DNA of 64,000 nt from Paenibacillus oenotherae (GCF_019443105.1 NZ_JAHZIJ010000007.1:163363-227362); one strand, 5' to 3'; counted from the first letter of the stretch, positions 44,651 to 53,165 are shown. Notes: a model not told the origin generated them from the sequence alone. Translations and numbers: made by a program.

Positions 44651-44697
44651 AAAAAAAGAAGCCTGCTGGAAGAGGGAACTCTCCACGCGGCTTCTTA
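44651..44697 (-). terminator. Expression-platform terminator of the c-di-AMP riboswitch
   Basis: On the minus strand, AAGAAGCCG with CGGCTTCTT-type complement closes a long stem and is followed by TTTTTTT, 38 bp before the downstream start codon. Ligand binding would favour this terminator. Confidence 0.75.
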
Positions 44698-44734
44698 AAA
44701 GACACAGCAAAAAAAAGCAGCCGCGTCTTACGCA

Positions 44735-44950
44735 GGAAATCGTTGCCTCTCTCAAATACGCTTACGAGGTTAGCTGTCGGATTCGGGCGTGAGAGTCGCC
44801 CTACCCATGCGCGGGCCTGCAATCTTGCCTGCACATCAGGATTCACCCCATAAAGCATGATAGAGATGCCACATTCCATTGCGGCAATCACTTCCGGCTT
44901 TGTTGGTTCCCCCGTTCCTTTTCCATTCAAGGACTCAGCGATAAACTTGC
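44735..44950 (-). ncRNA. Cyclic di-AMP riboswitch (ydaO/yuaA type)
   Basis: The minus strand contains the conserved blocks of this riboswitch in order: GGGGGAACCA, then ATGGGGTGAATCC, then GGTAGGGCGACTC, then CCGAATCCGACAGCTAACC followed by TCGTAAGCG, then TTTGAGAGAGG. Spacing and order match the ydaO/yuaA class, which turns off downstream genes, commonly potassium transport, osmolyte or wall hydrolase genes, when c-di-AMP is high. It lies between the sensor kinase end (45218) and the RCK-like gene start (44613), and a terminator intervenes. This is the best-defined RNA element in the window. Exact 5' end is estimated. Confidence 0.93.
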
Positions 44951-45217
44951 TTGATTCGACATGCTTGCCTTTCGACCTTCCTTCATAAATAATGAATCAT
45001 GAATCGTATCTTACGCCTGCCTTACATACATGTAAAGAATAGCCGCAAGCCAATTTGGCCTGCGGCTAGCATTTAACGGCAGTAAATCCCCTGTTCACGC
45101 TGTATTGCTCTATACAACTCTCATTATCTGCTTATTTCATCATTCCATTAAAATAACCAGGAAATTCCGCTCGTTTGACCGTTACTTCAACGGTTTCAAC
45201 CGGCTTCAAGCAGGCTT

Positions 45218-47494
45218 TCATAGATCGCCATGACCTTCCATCAGCAGCGGCAGGGAGATCGTCACTTTGGTGCCCACATTCACCTTACTCACGATATCCA
45301 TCGTGCCGTAGTGGCTCTGGATGATGCGCTGGCTGACCATAATCCCAAGCCCTGTGCCCGTATCCTTGCCCGTGAAGAAGGGATCGCCCAGCTTAGGAAT
45401 GATATCCTCTGGAATCCCTATCCCTTCATCCGTAATGGAGACGAGTACATGCCCGCTGCGCCCCCGTTTGATCTCGACTTGAATAACCCCCCCTTGCGGC
45501 ATCGCTTCTATAGCGTTTTTGATTACGTTAATAAATACCTGCTTCAACTGATTCTCCTCACAGGAGATCAGACAGGAATCCGTACTGAAATCCGTCTCGA
45601 ACACAATGTCACACAGATGAGCTTGACTGTCGAGCAATGAAATAACATCGCCAAAAATAAATCGGACATCCTTCTCCTCGAACCTCGTCGCCTGCGGCTT
45701 GGCCAGGATAAGAAACTCGCCTACGATCAGATTGATACGATCCAGCTCGGACAGCATAATATCGACATGCCGGGAGTTGAACTTGCTTGTCTCCAGCTGC
45801 AGCTGGAGAAAGCCTCTCAGAGTCGTCAGCGGATTGCGGATCTCATGTGCGACACCAGCCGCAAGCTGGCCTACGGTCGTCAGCTTCTCTGAGCGGCGCA
45901 GCAGCTCTTCCATTTTGTTGCGGCTTGTCATATCACGGGTAATGCTGGCAATCGCCCGGATAGCGCCATTCTTATCCCGAATCGGCGAGGTCGTTACACT
46001 GACAGAGATCCACTCCCCGCTCTTCGTAACCCGGATAGTCTCCCTTGCTGGCAGCAGCTTGCCGGAATTGAGCCATTCCATCGTCTGCTGCTCCTCCGCT
46101 ATGAGATGATCCGGCACGAGCGACAGCATATTGCCCAGCGCTTCATCCGCGCTGTATTCAAACAATTGCTCGAATGCACGATTGACCTGGGTAATTCGGC
46201 CATCCAGATCGACCACATGAATCGCATCTGTCGTCTGATTAATGAACGACTCCAGATATTCCTTCATGCTGCGGTTCTCCTCGAACGCCAGCTTGAGCTT
46301 GTTCATGTAGACACCCAGATTTTTGGACATCGCATTGACCCGCTGCGCCAGCTGACCGAGCTCATCCTTCCGGTTCACTTCAATGGAATTGTCGAATCTT
46401 CCGAATGATACTTCGTTGACCTTCCACAGAATAGATCGTATCGGCCTTATAAGAAGGTCGGACAGCCAATAAATACAGAAGACGACAATAACAAGCAGGA
46501 TGATGGAGATCATAATGAGGTTGATTCGCTGCTCCTCAATAACCGCCATCATCGGTTCCTTGTCCAGAACAATGCCCACGACCATTCCCGAAGGCTCCTG
46601 AATAGGAACGAAGCTCTTCATAACATCGCGATCATGAAGCTTTGCCTGCCGGAATACAACTTCTCCTTCCTTGGCCCGTCCTATATCTTTCATATCTTGC
46701 TTGCTCTCTTCGTAGTTGTAGCTGCCGAACGCAAGCGGGCGCTCGAACATGTCATCCGCTGTAACGGCCGGCGGCAAATCCACGATCGGCTCTTTACCGA
46801 GCAAGTTGGAATTAAAACCTGTAATCTCCAGAATGACGGGATTATTCGCAAGCATCTGAGAGATATATGATGTCGGGCCTGCAATCTGTCCATAGTTGAT
46901 CGTATTATAATCCCTTATAAAACAGCTAATCACATAGCTCTTCTGCTTGTCATCATAGAATGCCCATTTATCCACAAAGCTGGACTCCTCCCCCGTCCAC
47001 TCCACGGGATTCGTCCAGAATTCAATTAAATGCCCTCTCACTTGCTTCCGTGTCTTGCTCGTCTGCTTCAGCATCTTGCTGCGCTGGCCCCATCGGTACA
47101 TCAAGGTATCCTCCATCTCGCGATAATCGGAGGATCGCACTACCCGGTATTCCCCGTTCTCCTTCACCATTAGCGAGATATCAGTAACACCGACCTTGAT
47201 CGCCAGCCGCTGCAGCTGTTCCGTCGTAATCTTATCCAGATCAGGGCCGAGCTTGTTCGCCGCGGCTATAGAGGCCGTCAAGAGCTTGTCCTCCAGCACC
47301 TCTTCCAGCAATCTGTACCCAATGGCATACTGTGTCACATTCTGGGCAATTTGCTTGCTCATGTGCAGCATGTTGGATTCGGTATCAGCTTGCAGGTTGA
47401 CCCGCGTCGAATATTCGTTCAGAATCACATTAAGAACGAGAAGCACAAATACAATAAACGAAATCATAAAGGACAGTTTCGTTTTTACCGACAA
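45218..47494 (-). CDS. Membrane sensor histidine kinase (HAMP-PAS-HisKA-HATPase)
   Basis: 758 residues from TTG 47494 (MSVKTKLSF-type start), preferred because AAAGGG lies about 11 bases upstream; the GTG four codons earlier touches the site. A first membrane helix (FMISFIVFVLLVLNVIL) precedes a large extracytoplasmic sensor region. A second helix near 330 (MISIILLVIVVFCIYWLSD) is followed by HAMP (RPIRSILWKVNEVSFGRFDN), PAS (FINQTTDAIHVVDLDGRITQ), HisKA with AHEIRNPLTTLRG (phosphoacceptor His) and HATPase (FINVIKNAIEAMP N-box; DEGIGIPEDI; DTGTGLGIMVS). The layout resembles sporulation and chemotaxis-related kinases. No response regulator gene is adjacent, so it may feed a phosphorelay. Confidence 0.9.
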   Translation of the reverse strand: MSVKTKLSFMISFIVFVLLVLNVILNEYSTRVNLQADTESNMLHMSKQIAQNVTQYAIGYRLLEEVLEDKLLTASIAAANKLGPDLDKITTEQLQRLAIKVGVTDISLMVKENGEYRVVRSSDYREMEDTLMYRWGQRSKMLKQTSKTRKQVRGHLIEFWTNPVEWTGEESSFVDKWAFYDDKQKSYVISCFIRDYNTINYGQIAGPTSYISQMLANNPVILEITGFNSNLLGKEPIVDLPPAVTADDMFERPLAFGSYNYEESKQDMKDIGRAKEGEVVFRQAKLHDRDVMKSFVPIQEPSGMVVGIVLDKEPMMAVIEEQRINLIMISIILLVIVVFCIYWLSDLLIRPIRSILWKVNEVSFGRFDNSIEVNRKDELGQLAQRVNAMSKNLGVYMNKLKLAFEENRSMKEYLESFINQTTDAIHVVDLDGRITQVNRAFEQLFEYSADEALGNMLSLVPDHLIAEEQQTMEWLNSGKLLPARETIRVTKSGEWISVSVTTSPIRDKNGAIRAIASITRDMTSRNKMEELLRRSEKLTTVGQLAAGVAHEIRNPLTTLRGFLQLQLETSKFNSRHVDIMLSELDRINLIVGEFLILAKPQATRFEEKDVRFIFGDVISLLDSQAHLCDIVFETDFSTDSCLISCEENQLKQVFINVIKNAIEAMPQGGVIQVEIKRGRSGHVLVSITDEGIGIPEDIIPKLGDPFFTGKDTGTGLGIMVSQRIIQSHYGTMDIVSKVNVGTKVTISLPLLMEGHGDL

Positions 47495-47579
47495 CTTACG
47501 ACACACCCTTTGGCCCAGTTGTTAATATCTATTTGGATCATATCATACCTGACTAGAAATGAAAGTAATGGATCCCACT

Positions 47580-47674
47580 TTGTCCACAGATTTTTGCAAC
47601 AGTCAACAAGCCAAATTAATAAAATGTGCATAACTCTGTGTATAAGCTCGACTTTATCCACAATATTATACACA
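47580..47674. promoter_or_regulatory. DnaA-box cluster upstream of tadA
   Basis: Five DnaA-type 9-mers within 95 bp: TTGTCCACA (47580), TGTGCATAA (47625, reverse), TGTGTATAA (47637, reverse), TTATCCACA (47654, perfect) and TTATACACA (47666). Four differ from consensus by one base. The segment is AT-rich and lies in the 291-bp gap between the sensor kinase and tadA. Confidence 0.75.
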
Positions 47675-47683
47675 TGGTGTTAA

Positions 47684-48277
<594 letters not shown>

Positions 48278-48293
48278 AGCAGCCCATACAGAT

Positions 48294-48342
48294 GCTCAAT
48301 CGTTAGACATATTCACAGGCATCAGGCATCTAACGATTGAGC
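48294..48342. repeat. 14-bp perfect inverted repeat between tadA and spo0E-like
   Basis: GCTCAATCGTTAGA (48294-48307) and its complement (48329-48342) form a strong stem at the convergent gene ends. It includes the last codons and stop of the Spo0E-like gene. No T-run on either side, so it may act as a processing or stabilising stem. Confidence 0.6.
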
Positions 48343-48503
48343 TCATTCTTCTGAATATGCTGCAAAGTTACGATAAGCTCATCCGCCGCTTCACTAATAG
48401 CCAGCACCTCAGGGTCTGTTAAGCTCCCGCGTGCTTCAGCTGCTGCTAAGAGCTGTAAGCGAAGCACTTGTAATTCATCTAGCAACTTCATTTTATCATT
48501 CAT
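48330..48503 (-). CDS. Spo0E-like aspartyl-phosphate phosphatase
   Basis: 57 residues from ATG 48503. The Spo0E family signature S-x-x-A/L-D-x-L-I is seen as SEAADELIVTL (residues 37-47), preceded by a helical N-terminal half MKLLDELQVLRLQLL. Spo0E-type proteins dephosphorylate Spo0A-P and delay sporulation. The Ala-Asp in place of Leu-Asp is a small deviation. It is a lone small gene convergent with tadA. Nothing in the window shows how it is regulated. A sensor kinase of sporulation type lies 3 kb away. Confidence 0.7.
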   Translation of the reverse strand: MNDKMKLLDELQVLRLQLLAAAEARGSLTDPEVLAISEAADELIVTLQHIQKNELNR

Positions 48504-48774
48504 GACGCCTCGGGGATCGCTCCTATCGCATCGAAGGTTACAATCAGTAACATGATTCATTATACGCCTAAATGTCAAAGTATTTTGTAAAATCTTGTCG
48601 ATAAATCATCCCTTTTAAAAATAAATTTTCGACAAAATGCAAAATGGGTGCTTCATGCGAGACACTACAGCTTCATTTGACACTAGAAATGCCGCTAACA
48701 GCAAGCAAATGTCGAATGCAGACGGCATTATCCTTCCGCTGCCGCATGCCTCACCGCATAATCCCATTATATGT

Positions 48775-48870
48775 TATAATAATTAGGGAATTTTTTCAAT
48801 TGGAGGATAGTATGAACAAGTGATGATAAATCCGGCTGGTAGCGGAGCATCTGCTAAAGCCGCATCATCG
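48775..48870 (+). other. Promoter, ribosome site and three-codon frame with hairpin
   Basis: TATAAT (48775-48780) is followed by TTGGAGGATAGT and ATG AAC AAG TGA TGA, a three-codon frame with two stops. A stem near 48834-48861 (GGCTGGTAGC with GCTAAAGCC, mismatched) follows. It may be a relic of a gene start or a very short leader. No downstream gene follows before tRNA-Arg. Confidence 0.35.
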
Positions 48871-48902
48871 GAAATGAGGAAGCCCTTTATTCATGCATAG
48901 CC

Positions 48903-48942
48903 TGTGGATTTGTTAGCAACAATGTGGATACTTTGTGGATAA
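48903..48942 (+). promoter_or_regulatory. Second DnaA-box cluster before tRNA-Arg
   Basis: TGTGGATTT (48903), TGTGGATAC (48923) and TGTGGATAA (48934, perfect box, reverse orientation) fall within 40 bp, in one orientation. The rest of 48504-48902 and 48943-49030 is gene-free apart from the tiny frame at 48812. Confidence 0.7.
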
Positions 48943-49013
48943 CTATTCTAATTGCATTCCTTTGACCCCAAATTGAAGCTTTCCCTCAATGGAGGATACC
49001 TTGATAATTCCTT

Positions 49014-49043
49014 TTGGTTCCAGTGGCGAGTTTGTGTTATAAT
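49014..49043 (+). promoter_or_regulatory. Promoter of tRNA-Arg
   Basis: TTGGTT (49014-49019) and TATAAT (49038-49043), 18 bp apart, 12 bp before the tRNA 5' end. Confidence 0.65.
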
Positions 49044-49055
49044 ATATATTGCTGT

Positions 49056-49131
49056 GGCTCCGTAGCTCAGTGGATAGAGCGACGGTTTCCTAAACCGCAG
49101 GTCGGAGGTTCAAGTCCTCTCGGGGCCGCCA
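49056..49131 (+). tRNA. tRNA-Arg (anticodon CCT)
   Basis: 76 nt cloverleaf: acceptor GGCTCCG pairs with CGGGGCC, D arm GCTC-GAGC, anticodon arm CGGT-TTCCTAA-ACCG giving anticodon CCT, T arm with TTCAAGT, discriminator G and encoded CCA. It decodes AGG. Confidence 0.93.
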
Positions 49132-49268
49132 CGTTAGTTCAGCCAAACCCTTGATATAACAGTTTTTCAGTTCGGCATTTACCTTCAAAAATTTTCGTTT
49201 GTAACGGACAACCGAAAGTGATTTTATATAAGAGCTATTCGATACATAATAACCCTATTAAACGTATT

Positions 49269-49312
49269 AAAAGAACTGCAACGGATAAGGATTTTCCGTG
49301 CAGTTCTTTTTG
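49269..49312. terminator. Bidirectional terminator, tRNA-Arg side
   Basis: AAAAGAACTGCA with TGCAGTTCTTTT, inner CGGA/TCCG, followed by TTTTT on plus and T-run on minus. It lies between tRNA-Arg and the small membrane protein gene and serves both. Confidence 0.75.
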
Positions 49313-49323
49313 ATGTATTAGTT

Positions 49324-49533
49324 CTATTTTTTATATTTTCTTTTTTCATACCTTTGAACATATAATGCCACAAAATAACCACATAAATAACCCGCTATAG
49401 GAATGGTTGGAATTAGAGTAGCGGCTTTCCTTGATAATCCCTGTTCGACAAAGTAATTGTAAAAGATTAGATGCACGACAGCTGTTACAACGACCATCAT
49501 AATAAGTGGCACTGTCCTAAACATGGTATTCAT
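49324..49533 (-). CDS. Small membrane protein, putative immunity partner
   Basis: 69 residues with two hydrophobic helices (about 8-27 and 43-61) and a strongly basic C-terminus KRKYKK. Its ATG overlaps the TAA of the preceding gene (TAATG), so it is translationally coupled to that secreted protein. Size, two helices and coupling fit a bacteriocin immunity protein, but no family is recognised. A terminator lies downstream. Confidence 0.6.
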   Translation of the reverse strand: MNTMFRTVPLIMMVVVTAVVHLIFYNYFVEQGLSRKAATLIPTIPIAGYLCGYFVALYVQRYEKRKYKK

Positions 49534-50309
49534 TAATTGCAGAAACCAGGTGCATTGGATGGCCAGAAATAATTAAGGAATCCTGTTAAGCCTGTCGCTT
49601 GACCCAGCCATTGCGATGCTTGAACACAGACACCGTTGGCCATGTTGATATTGGGTTCGTACACAGTGATATCGATACTTCCATCATTATTCTGAAGTGA
49701 CCAAGATAGAGTAAGAATTGCGACAGTTAATATTCCTCCAACCACAACGGCAGCAGGATTTGATATTACGCCTGTTGCTGCTAGATAAGCAGCAAGCGAA
49801 TCAGCCCCAACCCATGAAAGGTTTGTAATATAATTCACATCAGTTGAAGAGATATGGATATCCCATCCGTCACCCCACCACCAACTCCAAACTTCCTCAA
49901 TAAAACTCCCGTGCCAAAAACTAACTTTTGATAGTGCTTGTATACCTGAAGCTCCTTTTGTCAATTCAGGCGATGGAGTAGCGGCGATTCTTTTTGCTTG
50001 TTCAATACTATCCGCATTTTCAAAATATACCCTTTGAATCTTTACTTTTTCCTTAGAACCTATCATTTTCTTTTTCAGCTCTTCAGTAATTTCATTATAA
50101 ATAATGGGTTTTGATACAACGACGTAAGACTCAACATCATCTTCTGTCTTTTGTATTTTAACTACCTTATTTCCCAATTCACTTTGATACACAACTTCCC
50201 CGGTTGGGACAGATTCTGCGTCCTTTTCTGTATAGGCGTATGCAGACGAAGATAATGAAGTAATAAATAAAACAGCAACAATAACACATTTCAATAGCTT
50301 TGCATTCAC
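49533..50309 (-). CDS. Secreted protein of unknown function, Trp-rich, bacteriocin-like
   Basis: 258 residues from GTG 50309 (AAAGGGTGAGC upstream). Signal peptide 1-25 (LLKCVIVAVLFITSLSSSAYA). The middle has ordinary charged sequence to about 125, then an unusual stretch with five Trp in 20 residues (FIEEVWSWWWGDGWDI, about 142-160), a hydrophobic Ala/Gly/Val segment (about 175-207) like a membrane-inserting helix, and two Cys near the C-terminus (GVCVQ and PGFCN). The pattern resembles precursors of SdpC-like or pore-forming bacteriocins, but no family is recognised. Coupled by TAATG to a small membrane protein. AT-rich relative to neighbours. Confidence 0.6.
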   Translation of the reverse strand: MNAKLLKCVIVAVLFITSLSSSAYAYTEKDAESVPTGEVVYQSELGNKVVKIQKTEDDVESYVVVSKPIIYNEITEELKKKMIGSKEKVKIQRVYFENADSIEQAKRIAATPSPELTKGASGIQALSKVSFWHGSFIEEVWSWWWGDGWDIHISSTDVNYITNLSWVGADSLAAYLAATGVISNPAAVVVGGILTVAILTLSWSLQNNDGSIDITVYEPNINMANGVCVQASQWLGQATGLTGFLNYFWPSNAPGFCN

Positions 50310-50369
50310 TAGTTGCTCACCCTTTCTTTTTTAGTGATGACCATCTGATTGCGGATCCGCTTATTTTAT

Positions 50370-50404
50370 AATTACATTTCTGTAATTTATTTGTAAGGTA
50401 CAAA
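50370..50404. promoter_or_regulatory. Two tandem dyads upstream of the secreted-protein gene
   Basis: AATTACA-TTTC-TGTAATT (50370-50387) and TTTGTA-AGG-TACAAA (50390-50404) lie about 60-95 bp before the secreted-protein start, in its probable promoter. They are two adjacent inverted repeats with GTAA-type half sites, plausible operators. The remainder of 50310-50618 shows no gene. Confidence 0.5.
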
Positions 50405-50618
50405 TTACCTATTTTTGCATAGTAGTTTCCAACATTTATTTTTAATCAATGCTCTCGCATTTAATAGGCGATCTATATAAAACGAAACGAAATACCTTTT
50501 TTGCGACTTCACTCGATTAATTACCTGATGCAAAGTTTGATGTTTAATAACGCCCTCATTAGCGCATAGTATACAAAAGTAAAATGTATCCATTCGATTC
50601 TCGAATGAAGGTGAAGAA

Positions 50619-52070
50619 ATGGCAACCGACAACATACAACCCCAGCCAAGTACCAATGACCGCTCCGATAAGCTTTCACTTGAACATGCGCTGCATGAGT
50701 TTCAAGACTGTATCGATCTTATCCACAGAAGCTATCCGGAGCTTCATATAGACTTGCTCTATTTCGGCCATCAGGTCGACCATGACAGGCTGTATCAGGA
50801 TATCATGAACCCGCTGCTCACTGGTGAAGCTGAAGTCATTCCGACGATACTCAAGCAATCCCGATTTGCCAGCGTAAGCGATCCAAAAGAATTGATAATC
50901 GGAATCTTGTCCGGGAAAGCTGCCCTTTTCTTTCAAAATGATGTCTTTCTTGCCGATGTGTTCGGCAGCACCTCGCGTGCGATATCACAATCAGAGACAG
51001 AGACTGTTATTACAGGCCCGCATGATGCTTTTACAGAGCAAGCCGGTACCAACTTATCGCTGATTCGCTCACGCATCAAGAGCTCTCACCTGAAAGTAAT
51101 CAAGCTGTCCGTAGGAGAAGTCACCAAGACGGATGTTTACGTGCTGTACGTGCAAGATATCGCCAGTATGGATTACGTGAACCAGGCTATTGCAAGGATA
51201 CGAGGCATCGAAGTGGACGCTGTATTCGATACGAATATGCTGCTGCAATATATCGATGATTCTCCTTATTCCATTTTCCCGCAGTTTCTCACATCGGAGC
51301 GGCCGGATGCGATCGTGTCCAAATTAGTCGCAGGAAGAATTGTAGGCCTCGTAGATGGAAGCCCGTCGGCATTCAGCGCGCCCACCTCATTCTTCGAATA
51401 TTTCTCATCCTCCGATGATTATTATCAGCGTTGGATGCTCGGCAGCGCCAGCCGGCTGCTGCGGTTGCTTGCGCTTATCATTACGCTGACCTTCACTGCG
51501 CTGTATGTAGCCGTCACGACCTATCATTACGAAATGATTCCCGAGAATATGCTTCTTACCTTGACAGAATCCCGCGGCAGAGTCCCGTTTCCCCCCTTGT
51601 ATGAGGCATTATTCATGGAGACGACGATTGAATTGCTCAGAGAGGCCGGGGCAAGATTGCCGACCAAGATCGGTCAGACAATCGGCATTGTAGGCGGTAT
51701 TGTCATTGGACAAGCCGCGGTTCAGGCCGGATTAACCAGCAATATTCTCATCATTACAGTGGCTGCCTCTGCTATCGCATCCTTCGTAACCCCGGCCTAT
51801 GTCATGAGCGCATCCATACGTCTTCTCCGGTTCGGATTGATTATTCTGGCAGGGACATGGGGAAATTTCGGCTTAGCGGTCGGAATCGCTGCTATTGTGA
51901 TTCATATGAGCGGGCTGACCAGCCTAGGCTCATCTTATTTGACCCCCGTTGCCCCGTTTATGTTCAAGGATTGGAAGGATGTTTTTATCGTGGCGCCATT
52001 CAAGTTCCTTACTGCGCGGCCTTCTCAGGCCAAGACATCGAATAAGGTCAGAAATAAAATGAAGAAATGA
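50619..52070 (+). CDS. Spore germination protein, GerA family A subunit
   Basis: 483 residues with the GerAA layout: an N-terminal hydrophilic domain of ~240 residues (ILKQSRFASVSDPKELIIGI, IKLSVGEVTKTDVYVLYVQD) and a membrane domain with about five helices from residue 290 (WMLGSASRLLRLLALIITLT; TTIELLREAGARLPTKIGQT; FVTPAYVMSASIRLLRFGLI). The motif RxGARLP...IG is a family hallmark. With the next two genes it forms a nutrient germinant receptor in the inner spore membrane. AAGGTGAAGAA precedes ATG. A CATAGTA at about 50572, resembling sigma-G -10 boxes, lies upstream but without a clear -35. Confidence 0.92.
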   Translation: MATDNIQPQPSTNDRSDKLSLEHALHEFQDCIDLIHRSYPELHIDLLYFGHQVDHDRLYQDIMNPLLTGEAEVIPTILKQSRFASVSDPKELIIGILSGKAALFFQNDVFLADVFGSTSRAISQSETETVITGPHDAFTEQAGTNLSLIRSRIKSSHLKVIKLSVGEVTKTDVYVLYVQDIASMDYVNQAIARIRGIEVDAVFDTNMLLQYIDDSPYSIFPQFLTSERPDAIVSKLVAGRIVGLVDGSPSAFSAPTSFFEYFSSSDDYYQRWMLGSASRLLRLLALIITLTFTALYVAVTTYHYEMIPENMLLTLTESRGRVPFPPLYEALFMETTIELLREAGARLPTKIGQTIGIVGGIVIGQAAVQAGLTSNILIITVAASAIASFVTPAYVMSASIRLLRFGLIILAGTWGNFGLAVGIAAIVIHMSGLTSLGSSYLTPVAPFMFKDWKDVFIVAPFKFLTARPSQAKTSNKVRNKMKK

Positions 52071-52082
52071 GGATGGTCCGCC

Positions 52083-53165
52083 ATGCAGGAGAAATTATCA
52101 CAATTCCATGTTGCCATTCTCATCTATATGATACAGTCTGGTGTTGTTATGTTCCGGCTGCCTCAGATACTGGCGGAGAATTTCGGTACGAATGGCTGGC
52201 TTGCCATCCTTCCAGTGTCTCTGATCGTTGTATTGAACATCTTATTGATCGGGGTTGTTTATCGGCTGGGGAAGGGAGCTTCCATCTTCGAGATTCTGGA
52301 GCAATCGATTCCCAGAATCATTCTCTTCCCCTTCTATCTCATCCTGGTCTGCGTTTGGGCGATGATCGGCTGCTTGATTACCAAGAATTACGTGCTCATT
52401 TTCCAAATGGTCGCGTTCCCTACCACCAATCCGATGGTATTCAAATTTGTTCTCGATATCCTTATATTTTTCTTATTGATCCAGAGCATCTACAATATAG
52501 CGAAAGCTTCAACAGTCTTTTTCTGGCTGCTGATATGGATGGTATTATTGCTTTTTTTCTACTATGCAGATTTCCAGTGGGCGAGATTGACACCGTTTAT
52601 TTTCCGAGGCAGCTCCGCTACTGTTGAAGGCGCCTTTAGCATTTATTCGAGCTTTGCCGGCTACACACTTTGTCTACTCCTCTTTCCATACGCGAACAAG
52701 AAAACCAAGCTTATAAAAGCAGCTCTCATTGGCCATCTCATTACAACGATTAATTATATCTATTACTGCTTCATTGCATTTGGTTTTTACTACTACGAGC
52801 AGTTGAAGACACTGCAGTTTCCAATCCTTAATCTTCTGGCCTATATTCAGCTCCCGTTCATACAGGCTACGGAAAACTTGCTGTATGGCTTCATCATGTT
52901 CACGATCATCGTTACGACTGTCATGTACTGCTGGTCGGCCAAAGAGGTCAGTCGACGGATTTTTCCGATCAACGAACGATTGCTCTCGGCAATCATTATT
53001 GTTGCAGCCTATCTCTTCTCCTTCATCCCTGACATATCTAGCGAAGTAGAACAATGGCTTGCCTATCTGGGCTATATCGAATTCGGCATCTCGTTCGGCT
53101 TGCCTCTTGTGCTGATATTTGTACTGCTCATTCACAGAAAGCGAGGTGCAGCGGCAAGTGAGTAG
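52083..53165 (+). CDS. Spore germination protein, GerA family B subunit
   Basis: 360 residues with about ten hydrophobic helices, a GerAB/APC-type permease (FHVAILIYMIQSGVVMFRLP start; PIAxx-type helix breaks), presumed to bind the germinant amino acid or sugar. It begins 12 bp after the A subunit stop with GAGGATGG as ribosome site and ends 8 bp into the C subunit gene, so the three genes are an operon. Which germinant is recognised cannot be read from the sequence. Confidence 0.92.
   Translation: MQEKLSQFHVAILIYMIQSGVVMFRLPQILAENFGTNGWLAILPVSLIVVLNILLIGVVYRLGKGASIFEILEQSIPRIILFPFYLILVCVWAMIGCLITKNYVLIFQMVAFPTTNPMVFKFVLDILIFFLLIQSIYNIAKASTVFFWLLIWMVLLLFFYYADFQWARLTPFIFRGSSATVEGAFSIYSSFAGYTLCLLLFPYANKKTKLIKAALIGHLITTINYIYYCFIAFGFYYYEQLKTLQFPILNLLAYIQLPFIQATENLLYGFIMFTIIVTTVMYCWSAKEVSRRIFPINERLLSAIIIVAAYLFSFIPDISSEVEQWLAYLGYIEFGISFGLPLVLIFVLLIHRKRGAAASE

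Noticed and set aside
48504-49055. SRP (scr) RNA gene, expected between tadA and dnaX in relatives
   Set aside because: The conserved GGAAGGAAGCAG core is not found in this gap on either strand.
50543-50580. Sigma-G promoter of the germination operon
   Set aside because: A CATAGTA resembles the -10, but no matching -35 at 17-18 bp was found, so it is mentioned only as a possibility.
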